From Cryptomeria japonica (Eukaryota > Streptophyta > Pinopsida > Cupressales > Cupressaceae), in NCBI RefSeq assembly GCF_030272615.1, contig NC_081409.1, positions 470,450,573 through 470,514,572 on the forward strand: a DNA stretch of 64,000 nucleotides, read 5' to 3'. The translations under genes were made by a program, and so were the position numbers. Positions 1-11,672 of this stretch are shown piece by piece; the first letter of the stretch is position 1, and every line of letters starts with the position of its first letter. Below the pieces are notes generated by a model that searched no databases, was not told where the DNA came from, and worked only from the letters and a program-made list of their open reading frames with translations.

Positions 1-297
1 TAGTCATAAACAAGAAGTGCATTGAACTATTAGAGTTACTTGCCATCAAATGAACAAAAATATCAAATATGACTCTATTGCCCAGGATAAAACATTGATC
101 AATATTTCATTCAAGAATAGACAAAGTTTGTTTATATATTTTGTTTTAAGTTTCGATTGTAGAGATAAAGGTAGGAAATAGGTTCAGATTTAATTATCTA
201 TTTTAAACATTTGTGCCACTCTAAAATAAATATTGATTTGATTGAAGATTTTATAAAAATATATAATCTGCATAATCATTAAAAAGGTACACCCACC

Positions 298-370
298 TTG
301 GTCTAGCAGAGCCAAAAGTGCACGAGGGAGATTAATCCTCCTTTGTTGGCCAGAGCCAGTATTGAACTTG
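298..370 (+). repeat. Possible tRNA-derived SINE-like remnant
   Basis: The stretch opens with TTGGTCTAGCAG (298-309), which resembles the A-box region of a plant tRNA. About 50 bases later GTATTGAACTTG (359-370) could be a decayed B box (GGTTCGA-type). The spacing fits an internal RNA polymerase III promoter. No poly(A) or T-rich tail or target duplication is visible, so this could equally be chance. Bases 1-297 are AT-rich and I see no feature in them. Confidence 0.25.
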
Positions 371-519
371 ATTATAAAGCGTTACATGATTTTAAGGTTT
401 GGTAACCTATTTTTTGGGGAACCAACACTTCCAAAAGGTTAGAAATAGAGGACCAAAACCCTAATTTATATGATAGATTTAGGAATGCAATAGTGGCACC
501 TCCAAATAATGATTGTCAT

Positions 520-2396
520 GAATCTTAATTGCACTTCTTGGAATGTCAGGGTACTTGGATTTCCCAATAAAAAATACATTATTAGGAGGTTTATTAACTT
601 TGATGAGAATAAAAAATATGTCTTCCTTTAGGAATTTAAATCCATTGGTTTTACACTTGGAGAAATGCCTCTCACTTTGTCACCAATCATGGGAAATGGA
701 GATGAGGTGCAATTATCTTACTTTCTAAGAATTGGGCTCAATATGTAACTACATTTGGTACATCCTCATGCAAAAAAACTATATGGATCACTATTGAAAA
801 GGGATAAATTAAATTTAGGATTTGTTCCATATATACACACAATAACTACAAAGAGAGGATTTATCTATGAAATTGGCTATGCAATCTGTAGGATTTGTCA
901 TGGATCTTAGGAGATGACTTCAAAATGATTGAAAATAATGGGGAAAATAGGAGGGGTATAGATATGGAGTGGAAGGGCAATTAAAAACACTTTTGGCATA
1001 GAATGAAAGATGAACTCAATTGTTTGACCCTCTTGAAGGGATGAAGAAATATAATACCAACATTCGGTATACTTGGTGCAATTCTTAAAAAGGAGGAAGG
1101 ATATTTGTTGTAGGTTAGACAAATTTTATTCTAATAGAGACTACTTCAATTTTGACCCAAATAGTGATGGATGTAAATTCAGTGTATATCCCTGCTCATT
1201 GTCTTACCATCACCCTAGTAAGGCAATGATCTTTTTGGGAAAAGGAATTTAAGAGGAAAACGGGAAGGATAATTGCTTCATTCTCAACACAAACCTCTTA
1301 AAAGATGAGGATAGTAACAAAACTATATTTACACTTAGGAAAATCAGTAAATGGATGGCCCATTATATGAATGCTATATAAAAATGGGAACATAATGTAA
1401 ATGGGTGGAAAGTGATATTTCTAACCATTGCTAAGAAGAAAGACATGGATAGAAGAAATTAGGAAAATAATATTCAAGAAAGATTGCTAAAGACTGAAAC
1501 TTGTTTGTAGGAAGACCCATTGAATAAAGAATTGTGTGAAGAGCTCGGCATAGCCAAAGAAACCATTAAGAAATTGCAAGTTAATAGAATTTAGGGCCTT
1601 AAAGCTAGAGCTAAATGGAATTGGTTAAACAATGGTGATAAAGGAACCAAAATATTTTTTAGATACATTAGGAATAAAGGCATTAAGGAATAAATTGACA
1701 AAAATTGGCATGAAGATAACTTTCTCACTAATCAAGAAGATATTAAGAGATAAATTTGCTTCTTTTGTAAGAACCTCTATACATTTGAAGGAAACAATAT
1801 TATAACCATGATGCTAGAGTGTACATCAAGAAAAATATTTCAAAGAAAATATCTAAGGAAAATGTAGTCAGGTTAAATGAAGAATTTTTTTTAAAAAAAA
1901 TAGAAAATTTGTTATGACTTTGGATAATGACAAGTCCCCTTGTATTCATGAATTTCCTGTAGAGTTTTATAAAATATATATAGATTATGTGATGACCTAT
2001 GTCAAGTCTATAAGGAGGATCTCAATAAAGGGATTATTAAATTACTTCCCAAAATACAGATAAAGTATTGATAAATAATTGGAGACCAATAATCATGATG
2101 AATGTGTTATTCAAGATTTTATCCAATATCATAGCTATGAGATTGATTGATATCCTTCTCATATTTATCGATAGTACTCAAACTAGGTTTATGAAAGGTA
2201 GATATATCTTGGAAAACTTGCTTACTAACTGGAAATTTATGGAATGACAAGGTACTTTAAATAAAACTCTATTATTCTCCTCTTATAATTTGAAAAGAAA
2301 TATGCTAGGTTTAAATGGTCATTCTTGAGAATAACCCTTGAAGCAGTTTGCTTCCCTAATTTATTTTGCAACATGGTTAATAATTTGTTAATAGAT
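520..2396 (+). mobile_element. Decayed L1-type LINE, 5' segment (endonuclease and start of RT)
   Basis: Translation of about 525-720 gives a decayed apurinic-like endonuclease start (TSWNVR, then FLxEFKS), typical of plant L1 ORF2. About 1915-2280 gives reverse-transcriptase blocks in several frames: LDNDKSP with FPVEFYK, NWRPI with MNVLFKI, and TQTRFMKGRYILEN. Many stops and frameshifts show it is long dead. It stops at 2396-2401 where element A inserted, and the same RT domain resumes after A at 11136, which proves the insertion. Seen: motifs and split. Known: L1 ORF2 order EN then RT. Inferred: the stretch between the blocks is the decayed linker. Confidence 0.8.
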
Positions 2397-2401
2397 GTTG
2401 T

Positions 2402-3538
2402 TGTTGGCTTGATGATGATTGTAATAGATGACTTCATGTATTGTCATTGATGGCACATGTATACACACACATATGATCACATTGTCTTACTCATCTTAGT
2501 TAAGACAAACAGGTATTACTCCTAAAGTCCCTTGTATTTCAAAACCGGCATTAGATGTTTAGTTAAAGATGGTTTAGAGGGTGTCTAATTGGTATATGAA
2601 GATAACCGGTATATGTAGGAATGGCTTGACACCAGCTTGGAGATTCAGTGGAGAGCATCAAAGAAGCAAATAAAGGACAATCAATTTATGTGTTGAATGT
2701 GGTTAACTCTTAACCCGTATTGGTGTTCCAATCAGTATTTATTGATTGTGTGATGAGTTATCACTGGTCATGATGAGTTATCCCTAACTGATAGATTTGG
2801 CAGCAATCTGTGATGAGTTGTGTTAGATTGTCCAGATACACTACACCTAGGAAATTGTGATATGATTCTTGAGCTGACATGAAATCTAATGTCTATATAA
2901 TGACATTATGATGAACTATTTTTATGATGCAAGATAGAAGTGTTAAGTTATTGAAGGTGTTACATATTATGTTGGTGATGCAGTTGGTGGTGCAGTTTTG
3001 AGTGAGAAGAACAGGATCTATTCAAGCAAGTTGTGCTACTTCTAGATCACACCACCTGTTGTTTTCTAATCACTACAACAGTCAAATCCCCTAATCGGGT
3101 AAGCTCTAACAATATTCAATGTACAAATCCTTTAACAAGGTGATCCATTAGTTTGGATTTTGAAATCCTCTACCGAGGATACTCCTAACAGAGTATTACC
3201 TTTAATAGTGTATAGCTCCTAACAGAGCTTCAAGATATATAATAGGATTCACTCCTAGCAAATCACTTTTGTAGACCTTAACCGGTCAGTTATCTATTAC
3301 TGCAGATAGTTAACTTGTGAATCCCATCTCACCGTGGTTTTTCCCAATTGGTTTTTCCATGTATAAACACATGTGTTATGGTGGATGGCTTACTTCTTTT
3401 GGATGCTTTAATATCATTTTGGATTGCATGTTTAGTATTTAGTAAACTTGTTAAGTATCTCTACTGGTCAATGTTTAAAGTGGTATTGCTTTTACTGTCA
3501 TTGATTCACCCCCCTCTCAGTGCTTTATAAGCCTATCA
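2402..3538 (+). repeat. 5' LTR of element A
   Basis: It starts TGTTGGCTTG and ends CCTATCA just before the PBS. The right half carries the hairpin string described in the findings (about 3085-3230). Its end follows the Copia-like pattern CCGTGGTTTTTCCC then ATTGGTTTTTCC, shared in looser form by the other LTRs in this window. Length is 1,137 bp. Confidence 0.88.
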
Positions 3539-3540
3539 AT

Positions 3541-3552
3541 TGGTATCAAAGC
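3541..3552 (+). other. Primer-binding site of element A (initiator tRNA-Met type)
   Basis: TGGTATCAAAGC lies 2 bases after the 5' LTR. It differs at one base from the canonical plant PBS TGGTATCAGAGC, which pairs with the 3' end of initiator tRNA-Met. Confidence 0.85.
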
Positions 3553-3600
3553 CAAACTTCCTTAAGGCTTAATCACTTGGAAGGAAACCCTAAAGCCACC

Positions 3601-4812
3601 ATGGGGGATATGAGCTACTTAGAGATGGATAGAGTTCTTGAAGCTACCAAGGAAGAGCTTGAAACCTTAAGGGTCAGATTTAAAGCTTCACAAGTCAAAA
3701 GGAGAGAGCTGACTGAACAACTATTGGAGATATCTGATAATATTTCTTTAGATGAAGCTAACATTGATGCATTGGTTGAAGAAGTTGAAAAATTGAACAG
3801 TGAAAAGCTAAATCTGAGAATAGGGTTAGAAGCCCTAACTATCTGCATGAGCCAAGAGCTTGAAGCAAGAAGGGCAGCTAAAGACCTAATCAAAGAAAGA
3901 GATAATGAGATTTCTAAGATCAAACAAGAGAATACAAATTTGCATGAGCATTGGCATGAAGAAAAAGAAGAGAAGGAGGCTTTGCAACTAGATATTGAAA
4001 TGGCAACATCTCTAAGAGATACTCTTACAAAACACAATGAAGACCTTACCAGAGAACTCACTGAGGCTAATGGAAAGCTGGAAAAGTTCAATAAGAGTTA
4101 TTCTATGTTGGATGAGGAGATCCAATCTCAGAGGATGAAAGCTGACACATCTAGACTAGGCTTTAATACATCTAAGAAAGGAAAATCTTCTGGTAAAAAG
4201 AGCAACATACACAAAGACAAAACTGCTCCTAAGGCTAACTTGCCTATTGGTAAGAAAGATTTTAAACCTGTTTGCTTTGTCTGTCATAAACCTGGACATA
4301 CTACAAATATGTTTTTGAAATAGACCCAATGAGAATACAGGCTATAATGCAAGTGCTATGTGTGTATCTAGGATATTTGAAGGTCATTGTTTTACATGCA
4401 ACATGTATGGACATAGATCAGCTGAATGTAGATATAGAGAAAATAATCTAGCACCTCACATGAATCCAAGACCTAATGGTGACAGAAGGAAAACCTATGA
4501 AAACCGGGGAAACATGAACTAGCAGAAACCCTATGTCAACCGGTTTAGTCCATTTGAAACGGAAAAGATAACTAATGTTATTTCCACCATTTGTAACAAT
4601 TATGGCTATGTGGCTATGAACTACAGAAGGAGAAATGGAAAGGGTATTTCAAGACCTTGGAGATCATTTGGAATGGCCTGCTATCATTGTCACAAACTGG
4701 GACACATGGTAGAGTTCTGTAGAACCAGAAAGAACAAACTGGTTAATCATTATGTAGATTAGAAGGGAAAGCAGAAGGTAAATGATGAGGAAACTAGAGA
4801 GGAGATGAACTG
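3601..4812 (+). pseudogene. gag-like protein of element A: coiled coil plus zinc knuckles, no capsid domain
   Basis: The ATG at 3601 opens an unbroken frame to 4323. It encodes a long, charged heptad-rich coiled coil (about residues 5-190), a basic stretch with the motif SRLGF, and a zinc knuckle CFVCHKPGH whose last cysteine is lost. After a frameshift near 4320 the +1 frame continues with two further CCHC knuckles, CFTCNMYGHRSAEC and CYHCHKLGHMVEFC, up to a stop at 4810-4812. One in-frame stop lies in this second part. No UBN2/capsid-like domain precedes the coil. The LGF motif before the knuckles also occurs in elements C and E, so I infer this is the C-terminal half of a Copia gag. Such a protein could bind RNA but probably not form a capsid shell. 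Confidence 0.75.
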
Positions 4813-5394
4813 AATATGGAAGAAGAAGAGTGAGGATATGCCTACAGAAGAACCTAATTCTTCACCTAGTGTGGAGAATCCTGCACCAGTGAATTAAACC
4901 TTTCAAACAGGCCTAAGGGGAGCATAGCGGTAAATCTACTTCTGAAGCCCTTGAAGAATGTGTGGTAAAGAAAGTTTTGCATTTTGAGTTGTTTTGTGAG
5001 AAATCTTGATATCTTTCTCTATTGGTTTTTCAAAAGATTGTCAACTAGTTATATACCTGTCAGTATTGGAAGTATTTTTAAGCAGTATATTAGGGTTTGT
5101 TACCCTATCAGTCAAGCAATTAATGCAGTGGGTAAAGTTTATAAAATCAAGTTTTACTATGTTATTCTTATCCTAATTGCATTCAAAAGAGAACTCTTGA
5201 GCACTTGTAGAGTGAAAAAAAAATTGCTAGCTGATTATAGATGGATTTTGGCTGTGAATTGAAAGATTGAAACTGATTTGAAGATTAGTGAAGGCAAAAC
5301 TAGTGTAAATTCGAGAGATCAACCGGAAACCTTGTTGGCACTGAGGAATTAAGGTATTCTTTTGTCAATCTCTTTCAAATCGATTTTATCCAAA
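4813..5394. other. Spacer between gag remnant and ORF X in element A
   Basis: This 580-bp stretch is AT-rich with no recognised coding motif; the 92-codon open frame at 4984-5262 looks like chance. C has a comparable 410-bp spacer at the same place, which suggests ORF X is a separate unit and not a gag fusion. Confidence 0.45.
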
Positions 5395-8300
5395 ATGGCA
5401 TCATCATCTAAGCAAGTAGAGATACTTATGATCACTTCTAAACCTATGGAGACTATGGAATCTAATAAAATAGTATCTTACAATGCTTTGTCTCAAGTTC
5501 CTGATAGTGTTATTATAAAAGGTGATTTATCTAGTTACATTGACTACAAAATCAAAGATTTAGGATCATTATCAATTTACTCTCAACTGAAATCCTTGTG
5601 TGATGAAAGCAGCAAGATCAAACTCGAGTATATTAGGATTTATGAAAAGGGTTTTCATAATGGGGCGTATTTTCTTGAAGACTTTGACGAGGAACATGTT
5701 AGGATAATTCTTAGTCATGTGCATGGTGAAAATATGTATCTTGAAAGGTCACACACAATCACTAAGGAAGCAATCCATGTTGTGACTAGTTTTTGGTAAA
5801 CCAGTGAAGTTGCAAAGCTGAGGAGGATTTCAAAAGAGACTATGACTGCATTAACTCAGACCACCTCTAACGGACGTGCATTTTCAGTTAACAACATTAA
5901 GGACCCAGCGGTTAGACTGGATACTATGATTATTGGTTACAAGATATTTTATTCTAGTAGAATGAACAGTGTGCCATCTGCAGCTGTACATACAGCTTAT
6001 AGAATGATTACTAAGAATGTAGATTATGACCTATGTGAGGCTATAAGGAGCTAATTGATGTTGAATCTGCAATCAATAAAGAAAGACATCAGTCAAAAGT
6101 TCAAATTTGGTCAACTATTGATTGATCTATTCTTTTACTTTTAGAATTTCCTACTGGGAATTGGTGACATTCAATGGTCAAAGGACCTACCAGTAACTTC
6201 TCAAATCAAGGAAAACATTAAGGCTATAAAGAACACATTCTTTGCTACAATGAATAGATATTTTAATGAATTCCAAAAGAAAATGAGCATGAGGGTGAGG
6301 CTACCTGAAGATCTAGTGAAAAACTTTGCAAAAGACATCTATTTCATAGTCACAACAAACTTTTATCTCATGGAAACCATCGAACCCAGGGAGGATGAAA
6401 TGGAAGATATGAGTTATGAAGTCAATTATGACTTGTTAATCGGTTATGTTAATAATATGTTGGCATCTCCAATGAATAAGAAGAAGAAAAGACTGGGAAC
6501 ATTCGAGGAGCAAACTGCACTAACTCAAACTAGTAGTGCTCAACCCAGTAGTGCTAAAGGAAAGAAGAAGAAGGTTGAGCAAGCATCTTCAGTGCCAACT
6601 AGTACAAGAGTAACAAGAAGTGTACAAGTCAAGAAGGAACCGACACCAAAAGTATATGCTAAAAAGAAGACTGCAATGAAGAAGAGAGGCAGACAACTTA
6701 TTCTTCAAGTGGAATCTAATGATACCGACACTGAAGAGGAACCAAAGAAAATGAAAGCAACTGGTAAGAAAGCCAAACCTGTAGAAGACACCTCACACTA
6801 GGGTATTCCTATTAATTCTTTATCTTACAAACCTATGACTAACTTTGAGAGAACTATAAAAACATTAGGGAGGAATAGGTTTGACAATGTGAAAGAATGT
6901 TTTGATTCATTTGATGAAGATCATAAGGAAAAAATTGTTCAAAAGGTAATCAACTACTTGTGTCAATACAATCGATTGCCTCAGGATCTTAAAGATGATA
7001 TTTCTGATTCTTTGTATTCTATTCTTGTAAAGAAGAGTGAAGAGGCTATGAACAAGATCAAGAAATAATTGATAGTATTTTCATTCAACATTTTCTTGAA
7101 TTGTCTAGAGATGAATTATTAGCATTGCTTAATAATTTCAAAGGATAGCTTCATTTTAAGGCAAGAAGATTGATGTTAATGAATGGAAAGGTGCAATCTG
7201 TTGAAGTTGAAACTCATCAGATAGATAGAAATATTCAATAGATGCATAACCAGATAAAGTCTCATACGACTGGTCCAACACAGACTGGAAAACAACCAGA
7301 GTTAGATGAAGAAGAAATTACTGCACTATATATTGTTTATCCTATTAAGCATAAGGATGACTCTACTTCTCTACCAGTTATCTTTGTTGATGATATTCAG
7401 GACACCATTGATCTATCTCATAATATCATTGAACTAGTTACGAAACCATTATAGCCACTAGTTACTACTGTTACACGGGAAAAAGCAGTTGAAGAACCAG
7501 TAATTCAACCTAGTGTGGATATTCCACCTCCAATAAAAAAAGATCATCAAGTGGAAACTCAATTGCCACCGGTTACAATAGTTACTCAGGAGGAACAAAC
7601 AAAGGCAGAACAAGAGAAAGAGAAACCTGAGAAAGAGGTTGAAGTGAAGGCATCTGAACAGAAAAAGGAGGAAGAGAAAGAGAAAATTAAGGAGAAAAGA
7701 CCAGCTGAAAAAGAAAACACATTAGTTAGGCAGAAAATTGATGATAAATATGACTCAATAGGCATCAAAGGGCCTATAGATGTAGAAAAAATGAGTGCAT
7801 CTAAACTCATGGAGTTTGCAACTGTGATGCAATCTAGAGCTCAGAAGAAAAGATTAAAAGAACAGAGGAAGGAAGCAGAAGCAATTCAAACTGTCATTGA
7901 GATTTTGTCTAGTCTTCTACCAGAGACTGACATTGGAAACTTGTCAACTCCTATTGGCAAGCTTGGCTAGTTGGTTGCAGATGCTTATGGCCAACTGAAT
8001 TCCCTTGAAGAAGTTGCTCAGAGTTTAGCTGAGAAGAATTACAAAAAGAAAAGAGGAGAGAAAATAATGAAAGATATTGATACAGGGAAGATTGCTTTAT
8101 CCCTAAATAAAGATCTTTTGAGGACTTCTATTGAAACAGGAGGAAGGATACTAGCCTATACATCTAATGTTTCATCTTTCTATACTGATTTGATTAAGAG
8201 GCGAGAAGAGACAAAACAAGAACTGGAAAAGATATGTACTGCCTATATACCTTTACAAGATTCAGCCTTAACTTTTGGCAAATCAGTTGATGATTTGCAA

Positions 8301-8516
8301 AATTGATTAGATATCTATGATTGTGAACAGGCTAAGAGACTTCGATCCTTGAAGGAACTAAAGAACTAGTTGAGACCCAAAGTTGATATCTTGCAACAAG
8401 CATATAGGGATGCAGAAGCAGTTTTGGCTACTCTAGACATGAGCACAGTAGATGCGGTGGAAGAATTCACTGCACAGGTTATGACAACCATTGAGATCAC
8501 TGAAACCTTATTGTAA
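5395..8516 (+). pseudogene. ORF X of element A (decayed)
   Basis: The ATG at 5395 starts MASSS, like ORF X of element C. Frame 1 runs to about 7068 with stops at 5797, 6052 and 6799 and others. After a 1-base shift near 7066 another frame continues to 8516. Segments align with C ORF X in order: HVRIILSHVHGE (C: VRIVLSRVHGE), then NNIKDPAVRLDTMIIGYK (C: NDIKDINVRFISMILGYK), then a YFNEFQKKM/YFKAFQNKM block, a lysine-rich linker, a helical block near 6835-7068, an acidic E/K-rich linker (7515-7750) and a coiled-coil tail. I do not recognise a known enzyme. It lies where pol should be in a Copia element and has no RT, integrase or protease motif. Function unknown. Confidence 0.75.
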
Positions 8517-8812
8517 ACTTGGGAAAATGATTTTTCTCAGATGAAGATCACTTTCAGTGACATTTTCTTGAAAATTATAGTGAACACTCCTTGATAAAGA
8601 CTCTTAAATTTTTGTATATGTAAACTTTTGATGCAAATTTTGTTATATATATATATACTTTTCAATTTGGCATTGGTGTCAAAGGGGGAGTAGAAATATG
8701 TATGTTTTGTGAAAATTTTGTATATATTGTTAAGGGGGAGTAAACATATGTTTGTACAATTTTTGTAAGCACACTTAGTTGTAAAGTTGTAAAAAAATTT
8801 AAGTGTTGCTAT

Positions 8813-8831
8813 CAATGCCAAAGGGGGAGAT
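8813..8831 (+). other. Polypurine tract of element A
   Basis: CAATGCCAAAGGGGGAGA borders the 3' LTR and primes plus-strand DNA synthesis in this element class. Further AAGGGGGAG copies lie upstream at about 8683-8692 and 8731-8740. Confidence 0.8.
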
Positions 8832-11130
8832 TTTTGGCTTGATGATGATTGTATTAGATGACTTCATGTGTTGTCATTGATGGCACATGTATACACACAC
8901 ATATGATCACATTGTCTTAGTCATCTTAGTTAAGACAAACTGACATTACTTCTAAAGTCCCTTGTATTGCAAAATCATATTAGATGTTTAGTTAAAGATG
9001 GTTTAGAGGGTGTCTAATCGGTATATGTAGACAGCCAGTATATGTAGGAATGGCTTGACACTAGCTTGGAGATTCGGTAGAGACCATCAAAGAAGAAAAT
9101 GAAGCACAATCAGTTTATGTGTTGAATATGGTTAACTCATAACCGGTATCAGTTTTCCAGCCGGTATTCATTGATTGTGTGATGAGTTATCACCGGTCAT
9201 GATGAGTTATCCCTAACCAACAGATTTGGAGGCAATCTATGATGAGTTATGTTAGATTGTCCAAATACACTGCACCTAGGAAATAGTGATATTATTCCTA
9301 AGCCGATATGAAATCTAATGTCTATATAATGACATTATGATGAACTATTTTTATGATACAAGATAGAAGTGTTAAGTTGTTGAAGGCATTACAGACTATG
9401 TCGGTGATGCAGTTGGTGATGTAGTTTTTGTTGGATACAATTGTTTAATTGTGTATTGTCTTTGATGTTACACAAATGTCATATCAGTCTACCGAGCTCA
9501 GAATGTTCGGCAAGGCAGTTAGACAGAGTCTACCGAGCTCAGAATGTTCGGCAAGGCAGTTAGACAGAGTCTACCGAGTTCAGACGGTAAGAGAAGCAAG
9601 TCACAGAGTCTACCTAGCACTCCAGTATGCTATACCGAGTTCGCAGTCTTTACCGAGTTCAGTCGGTCTTCGAAGAATATGTGAAGGAAAGTCAGTCTTT
9701 ACCGAGTTCAGTCGGTCTTCGAAGAATATGTGAAGGAAAGTCAGTCTTTACCGAGTTCGCAGTACTTACCGAGTTCAGTCGGTTACCGAAGAATCAGCAG
9801 TGTTCACCGAGCATCAGTGAAATGTTTATGCAGCCGACCGAAGCAATATTTATTTATTGAAACTTGTATATGTAGCCGACCTATGTAATATTTATTTTAA
9901 CTTGTAATTGGGCCGACTTGGTAACCTGAATGATATATATAAGAGATCAAGTTGCAATTTCGAAATGTGGAGAAGTATGAAAAGTATGGAAATGTGAAGG
10001 AGCAGAAATGTGTGAATTCTGATGAAGGATCAGTGATATCCTTGAGGCGTAGAAAAGATATATGTGATCAGTAAGGATCTATTGGCTCAGAACAGAGATT
10101 TGTATCAGCAAGATAAGTTGTATTTAATTCAGATCACTTCATTGTTGCTTTCTAACCATTGTAGCAGTGATACCGAAATCTCTTAACAGAGTTGGTCTAA
10201 CAACCATTCTTGTAAATCCTCTGACAAGGTTGCAATTCGGTTGAATTGTTCTTAAGACCTTTCACAAGGCCACTCCTAGCAGGGTGATTAAATCCTCTAA
10301 CAGGGTCACACCTAACAGTGTGTTTTGTAACCTTTAACAGGGTTGGCTCCTAACAGGGCTCACTTCAGAAGAGTGAAAATCAGTAACTAGTTACATTGGT
10401 GGTTTTCCCAAAATTGGGTTTCCACGTTATATCTGGTGTTACTTGTGTTCATGTTATTTCTTTTATGCATGTTAATGTTGAATGAACACTGATAAGTTAA
10501 TTTACCCAGTTTCAGCAGTTTATATTTAAGACATCTAAGGGACTTGTGGATTTATTTTTGTGGTAACTGATTCACCCCTCCCCTCTCAGTTACTCCATCC
10601 ATATTTCCAACAGTTTTTTGTGAGCAGAAGAGGATCTAATCACCTGTTGTTTTCTAATCAGTACGATAGTCAAATCCCCTAACCAGGTAAGCTCTAGCAA
10701 GCTTCAATGTACAAATCCTTTAAAAAGGTTATCCATTAGTTTGGATTTTGAAATCCTCTACCGAGGATACTCATAATAGGGTACTACCTTTAACAAGGTA
10801 TAGCTCCTAACAAAGCTTTGGGATCTTTAAAAGGATTCACTCTTAGCATAGAACTTTTGTAGACCTTAACTAGTCAGTTATCTATTACTACAGATAGTTA
10901 ACTTGTGAGTCCCATCTCACCATGGTTTTTCCCAATTGGGTTTTCCATGTATAAACACTTTTGTTATGGTGGATATTTTACTTGTTGTGGATGCTTTAAT
11001 ATCATTTTGGATTCCATATTTAGTATTGAGTAAACTTGTTAAATATCTCTACCAGTCAGTGTTTAAAGTAGTATTTTCTACTGTCACTGATTCACCCCCC
11101 CCCCCCTCTCAGTGTTTTATGAGTCTATTA
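8832..11130 (+). repeat. 3' LTR of element A, split by solo LTR S
   Basis: It matches the 5' LTR from 8832 (TTTTGG, with the first TG mutated) to 9428, then from 10618 to 11130. The middle is solo LTR S plus its target duplication. Without S it is about 1.11 kb, close to the 1,137-bp 5' LTR. A run of C at about 11096-11106 is longer than in the 5' copy. Confidence 0.87.
9429..10612 (+). mobile_element. Solo LTR S (Copia-like)
   Basis: The unit starts TGTTGG and ends CCAACA, with a 5-bp target duplication GTTTT at 9424-9428 and 10613-10617, inserted in the 3' LTR of element A. There is no internal region, so I infer it formed by LTR-LTR recombination. It contains tandem repeats rich in ACCGAG (9491-9811) and the same hairpin-string region (about 10170-10370) and LTR 3' end style as A and G. 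The reading frames inside it (9449-9860) follow from the tandem repeats and are not taken as genes. Confidence 0.9.
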
Positions 11131-11135
11131 GTTGT

Positions 11136-11290
11136 TGCTGAAGTATAAGTGAATGACTCTCTCTCTAAGGTGTTTACACTAGAATGGTCAATTAGAAAAG
11201 GTTGTACCCTTTCCTTTGCTCTCTTTGTAATAGCCTTAGATGTTATGTACTACCTATGGAGAGGAAAAGTGGGAAATACCTATAAATAAC
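11136..11290 (+). mobile_element. L1-type LINE, RT segment resuming after element A
   Basis: Directly after the right target duplication of element A, the + strand reads VNDSLSKVF, then SIRKGC, then ALFVIALDVMYYLW. These match the RT block with the RQGCPLSP-type motif and the LF.IA.D.L stretch in plant L1 elements. They follow exactly where the left LINE segment (520-2396) broke off. The homology fades at about 11290, where repeat B begins, so the FADD catalytic block and RNase H are missing. Confidence 0.75.
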
Positions 11291-11620
11291 ATTAGAGAAA
11301 CCAAGAAACTCCAACTTCAATGTAAAATAAGCCTACTCAACTAATCAAGAATGAATTTAGAATGTATATAAAAATAAATAAAAATGAAATATGCCAAGCA
11401 TCAAATTCAAATATCACCATTGTTCTTCTTACTATTCTTATATGATGACTCTCAAAAATTACGCGTGCACAAAAAAAAATTGAAAGTGTGATGTGATTAC
11501 AATAAGAAGATATCAAAGACACGGTTGTAGAAAATGAGGATTTGATTTGCAATTTATAGAGATTTAGATTTTTTATTAGTCTACAATTGATTTTGATTCC
11601 AAGAAATCAATGGATAGGAT
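11291..11620. repeat. Repeat B, copy 1, left part
   Basis: This stretch resembles 26240-26580 in order and wording (AAACCAAG, then CCATTGTTCTTCTTA, then TGTGCACAAAAA-like, then GAGGATTTGATT). It is cut by element C at 11620 and continues after C at 26131-26225. No coding content seen. Confidence 0.6.
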
Positions 11621-11672
11621 TCTTGGCATTCTACACTCTAATGAGAATGATGGTGTTGTCATTGATGGAAAC

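Larger units (their letters stand above)
2402..11130 (+). mobile_element. LTR element A: non-autonomous Copia-like element with gag tail and ORF X
   Basis: Two direct repeats (2402-3538 and 8832-11130, the latter interrupted by solo LTR S) flank an internal region. The order inside is PBS, gag-like coiled coil with zinc knuckles, ORF X, and polypurine tract. A 5-bp target duplication GTTGT flanks it (2397-2401 and 11131-11135). No protease, integrase, RT or RNase H motif appears in any frame, so it must have moved using enzymes from another element. The two LTRs differ at many positions by eye, so the insertion is old. It lies inside an L1-type LINE. Closest relative in the window: element C. 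Confidence 0.88.

Noticed and set aside
3615-4091. 158-codon minus-strand open frame (serine/leucine-rich)
   Set aside because: It is the antisense shadow of the lysine/glutamate-rich coiled coil of the element A gag.
4984-5262. 92-codon frame between gag and ORF X in element A
   Set aside because: No counterpart in the element C spacer; probably chance.
9648-9745. Direct repeats that could be mistaken for a CRISPR array
   Set aside because: Units are adjacent without unique spacers and lie in a plant LTR.
9449-9860. 94- and 77-codon frames in solo LTR S
   Set aside because: They read the tandem repeats in two frames; the repeated peptides mirror the DNA repeat and lie in an LTR.
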